From the NCBI RefSeq assembly GCF_003097515.1, contig NZ_CP029188.1, forward strand, positions 3,536,501 to 3,600,500: a stretch of DNA of 64,000 bases. The letters run 5' to 3'. Below the pieces are notes generated by a model. It saw only the letters and a list, made by a program, of their open reading frames with translations, ran no database searches and was not told where the DNA came from. A program made the translations under genes and the position numbers. The number at the start of each line of letters is the position of its first letter. The stretch's first letter is position 1. This DNA is from Streptomyces tirandamycinicus. GTDB taxonomy: Bacteria > Actinomycetota > Actinomycetes > Streptomycetales > Streptomycetaceae. Positions 49,033 through 57,653 of the stretch are shown here, in pieces.

Positions 49033-49587
49033 ATGTCCCTCCCGCACGCCATCCTCACCGCCCTGCTCGAGAAGCCGTCCTCGGGCCTGGAGCTGACCCG
49101 CCGCTTCGACCGGTCCATCGGCTACTTCTGGTCGGCGACGCACCAGCAGATCTACCGCGAACTGGGGAAGCTGGAGGAGGCGGGGCTGATCCGCGCCCTG
49201 CCCTCCGCCCAGCCGGCCAGGGGCAGGCGGAAGGAGTACGAGGTACTGCCCGCGGGCCGCGCGGAGCTGACCGGCTGGGTGGGCAGGAGCGAGGACCCCA
49301 AACCGGTCCGGGACGCGCTGCTGCTCCGGATGCGAGCGGCGGCGGTCGTGGGCACGGAAGGGCTGGAAGCGGAACTGGGCCGCCATCTGGACCTGCACCG
49401 GAGGCAGTTGGCGGAGTACGAGGACATCGAGAGGCGCCACTTCCCGCCGGAGCGGGACGCGGCCGAGGACCGTCTGCGGCATGTGGTGCTGCGCGGCGGG
49501 ATCGAGCTGGAGCGGTTCTGGATCGGCTGGCTCACGGAGGCGCTGGCGGAGGTCGGGGGGCCGCCGCCGGCGCCCCGGCGGGGGTAG
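49033..49587 (+). CDS. PadR-family transcriptional regulator
   Basis: The 184-aa regulator has a winged-helix N-terminus (SLPHAILTALLEKPSSGLEL, FWSATHQQIYRELGKLEEAG, ARGRRKEYEVLPAGRAEL) and a long helical Vir-type C-terminus containing LDLHRRQLAEYEDIERRHF. It starts 24 bp after the flavoenzyme stop codon. ATG 49033 (MSLPHAI) is preferred over ATG 49024 by family N-terminus. It probably represses the operon through the palindrome at 46909-46930, with a phenolic or acyl ligand as inducer; the ligand is unknown. Confidence 0.9.
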   Translation: MSLPHAILTALLEKPSSGLELTRRFDRSIGYFWSATHQQIYRELGKLEEAGLIRALPSAQPARGRRKEYEVLPAGRAELTGWVGRSEDPKPVRDALLLRMRAAAVVGTEGLEAELGRHLDLHRRQLAEYEDIERRHFPPERDAAEDRLRHVVLRGGIELERFWIGWLTEALAEVGGPPPAPRRG

Positions 49588-49658
49588 GCGGCGGGCGGCG
49601 ACAGGCGGCGGCGGGCGACAGGCAGCGGGCGGCGGGCGGCGGGCGGCGGGCGTTCCCC
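49588..49658. repeat. GGC/GGGC microsatellite after padR
   Basis: Seven-base GGCGGGC units and GGCGACA variants run from the padR stop codon to about 49658. The remaining 200 bp before the next gene is ordinary sequence without a gene. Confidence 0.7.
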
Positions 49659-49858
49659 GCCCGCGCCCGTGCCACCAGGCCCGGACGAATCCCTTCAGGG
49701 CGTGCGCGAGAGTCCCACCCGCCCTGCGGGCGGACGGAGCTGCTCTCGCGGCACGCATTACCACATCGCGCGCCTGCGGCTCGCTGCCCGTGATCTGCCC
49801 CTCGCCGCCGGGGATACTGGTCGGCCATGGCAGGACTCGCTGACCACGAGGGGCGGAC

Positions 49859-51307
49859 ATGGTGAACCACGCGCGGGACAAGGGCGGTCGGCGGCCGCAC
49901 GGGAACGGACGGCACGCCGTCGTGATCGGGGGCAGCCTCGCCGGACTGCTCGCGGCGCATGTGCTGGCCGGCCACGCCGACCGGGTGACCGTCGTGGAGC
50001 GCGACCGGATCCCGGACGGCCCGGAGCCGCGTCCCGGCGTCCCGCAGAGCAGGCACGCCCATGTGCTGCTGGAGAGCGGTCAGCTGGCGCTGGACTCGCT
50101 GCTGCCCGGGTTCACGGCCGAGCTGCGGGCGGCCGGGGCACCCCGCGTGGGCATGCCCGAGGACATGGTGGCGTGGAGCGGCGGCGCCTGGGTCCGGCGG
50201 ACGGCCCCGACGACCCATATCCACACCGGCTCCCGGGCCCATCTCGAACACCTGGTGCGCAGGCGTGTGCTGGCCGATCCGGCGATCAGGACCGTCGAGT
50301 CCGCCGAGGCGGTCGGGCTCGCCGGCGACGCGTCCCGGGTCCGGGGTGTGCTGCTGCGGGAGCGCGGCGGCACGGGCGGAACCGCGGGCGCCGGCGCGTC
50401 GGGGCGGCGGCAGCGGACGCTGCCGGCCGACCTGGTCGTGGACGCCTCCGGGCGCGGTTCGCGCGCCCCGCAGTGGCTGGCGGCGATCGGCGCCGAGCCG
50501 CCGGCGGAGGAGACCATCGACACCGGCCAGGCGTACGCCTCGCGCGTCTACCGCGACACCGGCGCCCACCTCGGCACCGAGGCCCTGGCGTACTGGTTCT
50601 ACCCGAACCCCGCACAGACGTACGCGGGCGGGGTGCTCCCCCTGGAGGACGGCAGCCACCTCGTCGCGCTCGCGGGTCTCCGCGGCCAGGAACCGCCCAC
50701 GGACGACGCGGGGTTCACCGCTTTCGCCGCGCGCCTGCCCCACCCGTTCCTGCACGAGTGGCTGCTGACCGCCGAGCCGCGGACACCGGTGTACGGCTTC
50801 CGGGCGACGGCCAACCTGCGGCGCAGATACGACCGTCCGGGCCGGCGTCCCGCGGGGTTCCTCGCCACCGGCGACGCGCTGTGCACCTTCAACCCGATCT
50901 ACGGGCAGGGCATGTCGGTCGCCGCGATGAGCGCCGTGGCACTGCGCGACGCCCTCGCCGACCCGCGTCGCAGGCCGACGACCCTGCGGGTGCAGCGGGC
51001 GCTCTTCGACGCCTCGCGCCAGGCGTGGGACATCTCCGCGGGCGCCGACCGGGCCATGCCCGGGGCGGTGGGGAACGCCGTCGCCTCCCGGGCCGTGGAC
51101 CGTCCGGTCGGCTGGTACCTGAACCGTGTCCAGCGGCGGTACGTGGGTGATCCGGCGCTCGTCGGCCCGGTGTTCCGCTCCGTGCTGACGCTCACCGCGC
51201 CGCTGAGCGCCCTGTTCGCCCCGAGGGTGGCCCGGGCGGTGCTGTTCGGCCCCGTGGCCCGGCCGCCCGCGGCGCCGCCGATGAGAGCGGAGACGACGGG
51301 CGGCTGA
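49859..51307 (+). CDS. FAD-dependent monooxygenase/halogenase-like oxidoreductase
   Basis: The 482-aa flavoprotein has the FAD-binding motif HAVVIGGSLAGLLAAHVLAG (about 19-38), then VVERDRIPDGPEPRPGVPQS and RHAHVLLESGQLALDSLLPG. The second FAD motif is FLATGDALCTFNPIYGQGMS near residue 345. This resembles group A flavoprotein hydroxylases and geranylgeranyl-reductase-like proteins. No substrate clue is nearby. ATG 49859 is used; its ribosome-binding site is weak (GGGGCGG). Confidence 0.85.
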   Translation: MVNHARDKGGRRPHGNGRHAVVIGGSLAGLLAAHVLAGHADRVTVVERDRIPDGPEPRPGVPQSRHAHVLLESGQLALDSLLPGFTAELRAAGAPRVGMPEDMVAWSGGAWVRRTAPTTHIHTGSRAHLEHLVRRRVLADPAIRTVESAEAVGLAGDASRVRGVLLRERGGTGGTAGAGASGRRQRTLPADLVVDASGRGSRAPQWLAAIGAEPPAEETIDTGQAYASRVYRDTGAHLGTEALAYWFYPNPAQTYAGGVLPLEDGSHLVALAGLRGQEPPTDDAGFTAFAARLPHPFLHEWLLTAEPRTPVYGFRATANLRRRYDRPGRRPAGFLATGDALCTFNPIYGQGMSVAAMSAVALRDALADPRRRPTTLRVQRALFDASRQAWDISAGADRAMPGAVGNAVASRAVDRPVGWYLNRVQRRYVGDPALVGPVFRSVLTLTAPLSALFAPRVARAVLFGPVARPPAAPPMRAETTGG

Positions 51308-51409
51308 GCCGGCGGGGCAGCGCGGACGGCGGGCGGTGATCCGCCGCGGGTACGGGCCGGGTTGGCGGGCGGGCGGCGGCACGCCGGGGCTCAGGGAGCG
51401 GGCGGGGGC

Positions 51410-51736
51410 TCAGGGAGCGGGCCGGGGTTCCTGGGTGTCCTCGCGGTGGAGGAAGGTGTTCAGCAGGTCGCCGACGGGATGGTGGGCCTCGTGGGGGTGG
51501 CGCAGGGCGAGGGTGGCGTCGATGGTGTAGCGGTTGCGCCGCCCGACGCGGGTCCGGGTGAGATATCCGGCGCTCTCCAGGTCGGCGACGATGAGCTGGA
51601 CGGCGCGCTCGGTGATGCCGATGGAGGACGCGACGTCGCGCAGCCGCGCTTCGGGGTCGTCGGCCAGGCACAGCAGGACGCGGGCGTGATTGGTCAGGAA
51701 CGTCCAGGTGTCACCGCGGGTGGAGGAAACACTCAT
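51410..51736 (-). CDS. Winged-helix (MarR/ArsR-like) transcriptional regulator
   Basis: The 108-aa protein contains TWTFLTNHARVLLCLADDPE, the helix-turn-helix RLRDVASSIGITERAVQLIV and a wing ending GYLTRTRVGRRNRYTID. The short helical C-terminus (HEAHHPVGDLLNTFL) probably dimerises. GTG 51745, three codons upstream with AAGGGG before it, is an equally good start. It is divergent from the universal-stress-like gene, and a perfect inverted repeat GCGAAA-TTCT-TTTCGC sits between them. Confidence 0.82.
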   Translation of the reverse strand: MSVSSTRGDTWTFLTNHARVLLCLADDPEARLRDVASSIGITERAVQLIVADLESAGYLTRTRVGRRNRYTIDATLALRHPHEAHHPVGDLLNTFLHREDTQEPRPAP

Positions 51737-51772
51737 GGGCTCCACCCTACCCCTTCACCTGAACCCAGATTG

Positions 51773-51788
51773 GCGAAATTCTTTTCGC
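51773..51788. promoter_or_regulatory. Inverted repeat in AT-rich divergent promoter
   Basis: GCGAAATTCTTTTCGC has perfect 6-bp arms around a 4-nt spacer and lies in an unusually AT-rich patch 37 nt upstream of the winged-helix gene start. A TTGACG (51796-51801) nearby could be a -35 for the plus-strand gene, but no good -10 follows. It is a candidate operator. Confidence 0.4.
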
Positions 51789-51856
51789 GTAAGCGTTGAC
51801 GTGCTTGGCCGTTCGGGTGACCCTGGAGATGTCGCACCACTTACCCCGAAGGGGTG

Positions 51857-52489
51857 ATGGCCGTGAACCTCCCGCCCCCGCAGCACCGGGCGCCCGCCGT
51901 CCCCGTGCCGGAACGCCCGCCCCTCCCGCCGTCTCTCCCACCGTCTCTCCCACCGTCTCTCCCACCGTCCCGCTTCCCCTCTCTGTCACCTTCCCTGCCG
52001 CCGTCCCTGCCACCTTCCCTGCCGCCGTCCCTGCCACCTTCCCTGCCGCGGCCGGTGACCGCCGTGCTCACCGACCGCCTCGACGACGTGGCCGTCGCGG
52101 ACGCCGCCGCCCGCATGGCCGCCGCACTCGGTGTGCCGCTGCTGCTCGTCACGGTGCTGCCGTACTCCCCCGCACCGGGGCCGGGCGCCGGGGCGGACGG
52201 TGCGGAGGCGCGGGCGGTGCTGGGCCGGGTGCTGCCGTGCGTCGGCCGCGCCCGCGTCGGGTACATCCCGGCCGTCCACCGCGGCCCCGATGCGCGGGGC
52301 GGCAGGCTGCGGGCGGCGACCGGGCTGCTCGCCCTGGCCGCTCGGCACCACTCGCCGGTGGTACTCGCCTCCCGCGGCGGCCCGGCGGGGCTGGACGCCC
52401 GCACGCTGATCGAGGCGGCCGCGATACGCGGCGGTCCGGCCGTGCACGCCGTCTCCCCGGCGCCGCGGACACTCCGCACGGCACGCTGA
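51857..52489 (+). CDS. Universal-stress-protein-like protein with N-terminal Pro-rich repeat arm
   Basis: The 210-aa protein has two parts. Residues about 8-65 are a tandem PPSL repeat (PLPPSLPPSLPPSLPPSRFP, then more) encoded by 12/24-bp CCGTCTCTCCCA/CCTTCCCTGCCG units. The rest (about 66-210) looks like a single UspA-type alpha/beta domain (PVTAVLTDRLDDVAVADAAA; HHSPVVLASRGGPAG; AVHAVSP), but without a recognisable ATP-loop glycine pattern. AAGGGG precedes ATG 51857. It is divergent from the winged-helix regulator and 87 bp upstream of terC. Confidence 0.65.
   Translation: MAVNLPPPQHRAPAVPVPERPPLPPSLPPSLPPSLPPSRFPSLSPSLPPSLPPSLPPSLPPSLPRPVTAVLTDRLDDVAVADAAARMAAALGVPLLLVTVLPYSPAPGPGAGADGAEARAVLGRVLPCVGRARVGYIPAVHRGPDARGGRLRAATGLLALAARHHSPVVLASRGGPAGLDARTLIEAAAIRGGPAVHAVSPAPRTLRTAR
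51920..52050. repeat. In-frame proline-coding minisatellite
   Basis: Ten or more 12-bp units (CCGTCTCTCCCA and CCTTCCCTGCCG variants) encode the PPSL array of the universal-stress-like protein. Every unit is a multiple of three bases. Confidence 0.85.
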
Positions 52490-52576
52490 CCCCCACCCCG
52501 CCCGAAGCGGTCCGGTCGGCACCCGCCGCCGCCTGCCGGGCCGTTCCCCCGGCCACGACGAGGAAGCCCGATCGTC

Positions 52577-53647
52577 ATGAACGACCTGTCGTTCCCGGTT
52601 CCGCTGTGGGTATGGGCCGCGGTGACCCTCGGTATCGGTGTGATGCTCGCCGTCGACCTGCTCGCCCACCGCGACAACCACGTGATCGGCTTCCGCGAGG
52701 CCGCGGTCTGGAGCGGCGTCTGGATCGCCGCCGGACTGGGCTTCGGCCTGATCCTGCTCGCATGGCAGGACGGCGACGTCGCCACCACCTACTACGCCGG
52801 CTATCTGATCGAGAAGGCCCTGTCGGTCGACAACGTCTTCGTCTTCGCGCTGGTCTTCTCCTTCTTCGCCGTGCCGGACGCCTACCAGCACAAGGTCCTC
52901 TTCTGGGGCGTCATCGGGGCACTGGCCGCCCGTCTGGTGTTCATCTTCGTCGGCGCGGAGCTGCTGCGGGTGTTCTTCTGGACCGCATACGTCTTCGGTG
53001 CGTTCCTGATCTGGACCGGCTGGAAGATGGCCGCCTCCAAGGACGAGGAGGTCCACCCCGACCGCAACCCCGTCGTCCGCCTCGTCCGAAAGGCCGTCCC
53101 GACCGATGCCCGGTTCCACGGGGACAGGTTCTTCACCCGCGTCGACGGCCGGCGGGTGGCGACCCTGCTGTTCGTGGTCCTCGTCGCGATCGAGGCCACC
53201 GACCTGATCTTCGCCGTCGACTCCGTCGCCGCGATCCTGGCGATCACCACCAACACCTTCCTGGTGTGGACCGCCAACGCGTTCGCCGTCCTGGGCCTGC
53301 GCAGCCTGTACTTCTGCCTCGCCGGACTGCTGCGCCGCTTCCGGTACCTGCATTACGGCCTGGCGGTGCTGCTCGCCTTCGCCGGGGTGAAGCTGATCCT
53401 GTCCGAGACACCCGTCGGCAAGCTGCCCATCCCCCTCACCCTGGGCGTCATCGCCGCCACGATCACCGTCTCCATCGCCTGGTCCCTGATCGCCACCCGG
53501 GACCGGGACGGCGGCGACGCCCACCCCGCCGCGGCACGGAGCACCGCGGGCACGACCGGAACCGCGTCCACCGAGCACCGCCCCGCCCCCGGCGACTCGG
53601 GCGCCGAAGCGAGCGGTGTGGATCGACCGCCGTCGAGACCAGGGTGA
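52577..53647 (+). CDS. TerC/Alx-family integral membrane protein
   Basis: The 356-aa membrane protein has about eight helices with the family aspartates in EKALSVDNVFVFALVFSFF and ATDLIFAVDSVAAILAITTN, plus KVLFWGVIGALAARLVFIF. TerC/Alx proteins are linked to tellurite resistance and, more recently, Mn2+ export and metalation of secreted enzymes. The C-terminal 35 residues are a polar Thr/Ala-rich tail. ATG 52577 follows GAGGAA. It is 87 bp after the universal-stress-like gene. Confidence 0.92.
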   Translation: MNDLSFPVPLWVWAAVTLGIGVMLAVDLLAHRDNHVIGFREAAVWSGVWIAAGLGFGLILLAWQDGDVATTYYAGYLIEKALSVDNVFVFALVFSFFAVPDAYQHKVLFWGVIGALAARLVFIFVGAELLRVFFWTAYVFGAFLIWTGWKMAASKDEEVHPDRNPVVRLVRKAVPTDARFHGDRFFTRVDGRRVATLLFVVLVAIEATDLIFAVDSVAAILAITTNTFLVWTANAFAVLGLRSLYFCLAGLLRRFRYLHYGLAVLLAFAGVKLILSETPVGKLPIPLTLGVIAATITVSIAWSLIATRDRDGGDAHPAAARSTAGTTGTASTEHRPAPGDSGAEASGVDRPPSRPG

Positions 53648-53880
53648 ACCCGAGCGCACCGAGGGCGCCCGGAAGGCGGACACGGCCTTCCCGGGGCTGC
53701 CCCCGCGCCGGTCCGGAAACCCCCTTGGGACGCGGGGCACCCGGCACTATCGTGGCCGGTTCGTCCCGCGGCGGGCCGCCCGCACCCGCAGGCGCGTACC
53801 CGGGCTCTCCCCGCGCCCGGCCCGGCGCCGGTCGCGGGCGCGCCCCTCGCCCCTCGCCCCTGCGCAGCCGAGGAGCCGTC

Positions 53881-54843
53881 ATGCCCACGCGATACCCGCC
53901 CATCGAGCCCCACGACCGGGGCATGCTCGACACCGGCGACGGCCACCACGTGTACTGGGAGGTCTGCGGCAATCCCGACGGCAAGCCCGCCGTGGTGGTG
54001 CACGGCGGCCCGGGATCGGGATGCGGGCCCGGGGCCCGGCGGCTGTTCGATCCGGAGCGCTACCGGGTCGTCCTGTTCGACCAGCGCGGCTGCGGCCGCA
54101 GCACCCCGCACGCGAGCGACCCCGGCGCCGACCTCACCACCAACACGACCGGGCATCTGCTGGCCGACATGGAGCGGCTGCGGGAACTCCTGGGCATCGG
54201 CCGCTGGCTGCTGTACGGCGGGTCCTGGGGGTCGACGCTGCTGCTCGCGTACGCCCAGCGCCACCCGGAGCGGGTGTCGGAGATCGTCGTCAACGGGGTC
54301 ACGACGACCCGCCGTTCGGAGATCGACTGGCTCTACCGCGGCGTGGCGCGGTTCTTCCCCGCACAGTGGGACCGCTTCCTGGCCGGGGTGCCGGAGGCCG
54401 GACGCGACGGCGACCCGGTCGCGGCGTACGCGCGCAGGATGAACGACCCGGACCCGGGGATACGGGCGAGGGCCGCGGAGGACTGGTGTGCCTGGGAGGA
54501 TGCCGTGGTCTCGCTGGAGCCCGACGGCCCCTCCGGGGTCTACTCCGCCCCCGCCTCGGCGGACCGGATCGCTTTCGTCCGGATCGCCTCCCACTACTTC
54601 GCGCACGGGGCGTGGCTGGACGAGGGCGTGCTGCTGCGGAACGCGGCACGGCTCACCGGAATCCCCGGGGTGCTGGTGCACGGCAGGCTCGATCTGTCCA
54701 GCCCTCCGGACACCGCGTGGGAGCTGTGCCGGGCGTGGCCGGACGCCCGGCTGGTGACGGTCGGCGGCGCGGGGCACCTGGGCGGCGACGCGGCGCGTGC
54801 GGAGGTGCTGGCCGCGCTCGACGGTTTCGCCGGCCGCCGCTGA
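53881..54843 (+). CDS. pip: Proline iminopeptidase
   Basis: The 320-aa cytosolic alpha/beta hydrolase removes N-terminal proline. It has VVVHGGPGSGCGPGARRLFD (oxyanion region), LFDQRGCGRSTPHA, the nucleophile GGSWGSTLLLAYAQRHP (Ser about 115), WCAWEDAV and a C-terminal GAGHLGGD with catalytic His. These are the exact signatures of S33-family Pip enzymes. The chosen ATG starts MPTRYPPIEPHDRGML, as in homologues, and follows GAGGAG at the usual spacing. It converges on the metal-binding-protein-like gene with 35 bp between them. Confidence 0.95.
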   Translation: MPTRYPPIEPHDRGMLDTGDGHHVYWEVCGNPDGKPAVVVHGGPGSGCGPGARRLFDPERYRVVLFDQRGCGRSTPHASDPGADLTTNTTGHLLADMERLRELLGIGRWLLYGGSWGSTLLLAYAQRHPERVSEIVVNGVTTTRRSEIDWLYRGVARFFPAQWDRFLAGVPEAGRDGDPVAAYARRMNDPDPGIRARAAEDWCAWEDAVVSLEPDGPSGVYSAPASADRIAFVRIASHYFAHGAWLDEGVLLRNAARLTGIPGVLVHGRLDLSSPPDTAWELCRAWPDARLVTVGGAGHLGGDAARAEVLAALDGFAGRR

Positions 54844-54878
54844 GGCGCCCCCGGCCGGCGGGGCACGGAACGCCCCCG

Positions 54879-55781
54879 TCACCCGCCGGCCGCGGCCGCC
54901 ACCGCGTCGGCCACCCGGTCGAAGAAGCGCGCGTGCGCGCCGTCGCTGCACGGCGCCTCGGGGTTCCACGGGACGACCCGTGCCCGGGCCGCGGCCTCGC
55001 ACCAGGCGGCGCTGCCGCCCGGGGCGTCCGGGGCGTTCAGGGCAGCCAAGGGGTAGGCGTTGGCGCGTGTGTCGACGAGGAGGACCGGTGCGGAGAGTTC
55101 CGCGACGTACGACCAGTCGGCGGTGCACCAGTTGGTGCCGGGGCCGCCCTGAGGCGACACCAGGTCGAGGCCGAGGGCGGTGAGTTCCCTGAGGTCGGGC
55201 CACGAGTGCGGCCTGGCCAGGTAGGCGCTGTCGGCGGACGCCGGTGACAGGGCCAGCAGGGCGGGCCGGACGGCGCTGTCGTGTGCGAGGGCACGGATCC
55301 TGGCGCTGGCGCGGGCGAGGGCGACGGCGCCCGCCGTGTCCCGGGCGGCGCCCAGGGATCTGGCGAGGGCGGCGAAACGGGCGCGGACGTCGCCCAGCGA
55401 CTGCCCCTGGCCGACGTCGAGCACGACCAGGGGCACCCGTTCCTCGATGTGCTTCGCCGTGTCCGGATCGAGGCCGTAGACCTGCCCTCCGCCGTAGGTG
55501 ACGGCGACCACCAGGTCGGGGGCGGCGCCGAGCAGCGCCTCGGCGTCGAGCGCGTCGCCCGAGCCGAGATAGCCGAGGCCGTCCAGCGGCAGGGACCCGG
55601 CCTTGACCGGGTCCGGTCCGTCCCCGTCGTGGTTCGAGCCGAACACCCCGGCCGGCCGAATGCCGTGCTCCCAGAGGGTCGCTCCGGCCTGGATGTAGCT
55701 GACGACCCGTTCGGGCCGCTGATCGGAGGAGGCCAGACGGCCTCGGTCGTCGAGGAACTGCCAGTCGGTACGCCGGTCCAT
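54879..55781 (-). CDS. TroA/FepB-like substrate-binding protein without export signal
   Basis: The 300-aa protein has the fold signature of iron-siderophore/cobalamin binding proteins: PERVVSYIQAGATLWEHGIR, DLVVAVTYGG, VPLVVLDVGQGQSLGDVRAR and VSPQGGPGTNWCTADW. Unlike normal ABC substrate-binding proteins it has neither a signal peptide nor a lipobox; ATG 55781 starts MDRRTDWQFLDDRGRL directly. No permease or ATPase gene is adjacent. It may act in the cytoplasm (for example as a chelate-binding or release factor) or be a relic; I recall similar leaderless Streptomyces proteins without a known role. It lies downstream of gabD by 190 bp. Confidence 0.75.
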   Translation of the reverse strand: MDRRTDWQFLDDRGRLASSDQRPERVVSYIQAGATLWEHGIRPAGVFGSNHDGDGPDPVKAGSLPLDGLGYLGSGDALDAEALLGAAPDLVVAVTYGGGQVYGLDPDTAKHIEERVPLVVLDVGQGQSLGDVRARFAALARSLGAARDTAGAVALARASARIRALAHDSAVRPALLALSPASADSAYLARPHSWPDLRELTALGLDLVSPQGGPGTNWCTADWSYVAELSAPVLLVDTRANAYPLAALNAPDAPGGSAAWCEAAARARVVPWNPEAPCSDGAHARFFDRVADAVAAAAGG

Positions 55782-55971
55782 GATCGAGTGCCCCCTGCCC
55801 CTCGTCCGCGACTCGCTGCCCCTCTTCCTGCCCGGCAATCGCGCGCGGCGAACGGCCGGTCCGGGACCTGGGGTGCGGTGTCCCGGACCGGCCGCCGGGA
55901 GGGGCGGGGCTTGGTGTCAGACCGAGGGGGCCGGGGGCCTGGTCTCAGGCCGGGAGGGCCGGGGGCCGGAC

Positions 55972-57363
55972 TCAGGCGGCGGTCCAGACGGTCGTGATGT
56001 TGCAGAACTCCTTGATCCCGTGGTCGGACAGCTCACGCCCGTAACCGGACCGCTTCGCGCCGCCGAAGGGCATCGCAGGGTGGGAGGCGGTCATCCCGTT
56101 GAAGAAGATCCCGCCCGCCTCCATGTCCTGGACGAACCGCTCCATGTCGCCCGCCTCCCGGGTCCAGACGTTGGAACTCAGGCCGAAGGGCGAGTCGTTG
56201 GCGACGGCCACGGCCTCGTCGAGACCGGAGACCCGGTAGACGGTCGCGACGGGGCCGAACGCCTCCTCGTGGTGGATCCGCATCCGCGGGGTGACGCCCG
56301 CGAGCACCGTCGGCAGGTAGTACCAGCCGGCCGGCCGGCCTTCGGGGCGGCCGGCGCCGCACAGCACCCGCGCTCCGCACCGTACGGCGTCGTCGACCAG
56401 TTCCTCCAGGTCGGCGCGGCCCTGCTCGGTGGCCAGCGGTCCGACGTCGGTGGACTCGTCCATGGGGTCGCCGACGGCGAGCGCCTCCATCCGGGCGGTG
56501 AAGCGCTCGGTGAAGGCGTCGTACACGTCCTCGTGGACGATGAAGCGCTTCGCCGCGATGCACGACTGCCCGTTGTTCTGGACCCGGGCGGTGACGGCGA
56601 CCCGCGCGGCCCGGTCCACGTCGGCGGACGGCATGACCACGTACGGGTCGCTGCCGCCGAGCTCCAGGACGGTCTTCTTGACCTCGTCACCGGCGATCGA
56701 GGCGACGGAGCGCCCCGCCGGTTCGCTGCCGGTGAGCGTCGCCGCGGCCACCCGCGGGTCGCGCAGCACGCCCTCGATCGCCCCCGCACCGACCAGCAGG
56801 GTCTGGAAGCAGCCCGCGGGGAAGCCCGCCCGGTGGAAGAGGTCGCCCAGGTAGAGGGCGGTCTGCGGAACGTTCGAGGCGTGCTTGAGCAGCCCGGTGT
56901 TACCGGCCATCAGCGCGGGCGCCGCGAACCGCACGACCTGCCACAGCGGGAAGTTCCAGGGCATCACGGCGAGCACCACGCCCAGCGGGCGGTAGCGGAC
57001 CGTCACGCCGGAGGCGCCCGAGTCCTTCACGTCGCCGTCCGCGGGGTGCTCGTCGGCGAGCAGTTCCTCGGCGTGGTCGGCGTACCACCGCATCGCCTTC
57101 ACACACTTGGCGGCCTCGGCCCTCGCCGCCGTCAGCGGCTTGCCCATCTCGCTCGTCATGGTGCGGGCGATGTCCTCCTGGTCCTCCTCCAGCAGCGACG
57201 CCGCCCGCCTCAGGAGCCGGGAGCGCTCCGGGAAGGAGGTCGTGCGGTACGCGCGGAAGGTGGCGTGAGCGGCGGCCAGGCGGTTCTCGATCTCCTCGGG
57301 GCCGATGGCTTCGAAGGTCTTGAGCGTTTCGCCGGTCGCGGGATTCACACTGGCGATGGCCAT
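55972..57363 (-). CDS. gabD: NADP-dependent succinate-semialdehyde dehydrogenase
   Basis: The 463-aa aldehyde dehydrogenase has VLAVMPWNFPLWQVVRFAAP, TLTGSEPAGRSVASIAG, the catalytic Glu in VLELGGSDPYVVMPS and the catalytic Cys in NNGQSCIAAKRFIVHEDVYD, with SGYGRELSDHGIKEF at the C-terminus. These match the GabD/SSADH group (GABA shunt and semialdehyde clean-up). ATG 57363 (MAIASVNPATGETLKTFE) follows GGAGGA. Related aldehydes cannot be excluded. Confidence 0.9.
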   Translation of the reverse strand: MAIASVNPATGETLKTFEAIGPEEIENRLAAAHATFRAYRTTSFPERSRLLRRAASLLEEDQEDIARTMTSEMGKPLTAARAEAAKCVKAMRWYADHAEELLADEHPADGDVKDSGASGVTVRYRPLGVVLAVMPWNFPLWQVVRFAAPALMAGNTGLLKHASNVPQTALYLGDLFHRAGFPAGCFQTLLVGAGAIEGVLRDPRVAAATLTGSEPAGRSVASIAGDEVKKTVLELGGSDPYVVMPSADVDRAARVAVTARVQNNGQSCIAAKRFIVHEDVYDAFTERFTARMEALAVGDPMDESTDVGPLATEQGRADLEELVDDAVRCGARVLCGAGRPEGRPAGWYYLPTVLAGVTPRMRIHHEEAFGPVATVYRVSGLDEAVAVANDSPFGLSSNVWTREAGDMERFVQDMEAGGIFFNGMTASHPAMPFGGAKRSGYGRELSDHGIKEFCNITTVWTAA

Positions 57364-57463
57364 GGCTGTGTCCTCCTTGGGCCGCACCTTCGACCCTGCC
57401 GCGCCCGGGGCGGCGGCGCAACGCGACGGTCCCGGGCGGACCGACCCGTCACCGCCGGCCGCT

Positions 57464-57564
57464 TCCCGGGCCGTACGCCGTGGCCGCGGTCGCCCTCCCG
57501 GGCCGTACATCACGGCCGCCGTCGCCTCCCGGGCCGTACGCCACGGCCGCCGCCGTCCTCCCGG
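57464..57564. repeat. 32-bp tandem repeat (3 copies plus partial)
   Basis: Units beginning TCCCGGGCCGTAC start at 57464, 57496 and 57527 with a partial fourth at 57559. They lie in the 290-bp divergent region between gabD and the exported LppX-like gene. No gene is supported in this region. Confidence 0.85.
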
Positions 57565-57653
57565 CGGTTCACCCGAACGGGCGGCGGGTGCCCCCTCGGC
57601 GTAGGCTCGGGATCGGCGGAGCACCCACCCGGCGCGTTTCCCGGGAGGCGATC

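Noticed and set aside
55782..55971. Iron box (DmdR/IdeR type) before the TroA/FepB-like gene
   Set aside because: No TTAGGTTAGGCTAACCTAA-like sequence is visible; the region is GC-rich repeats.
57464..57564. Tandem 32-bp units as a regulatory iteron or origin
   Set aside because: No replication gene, DnaA-box-like sequence or AT-rich region accompanies them; slippage duplication is sufficient.
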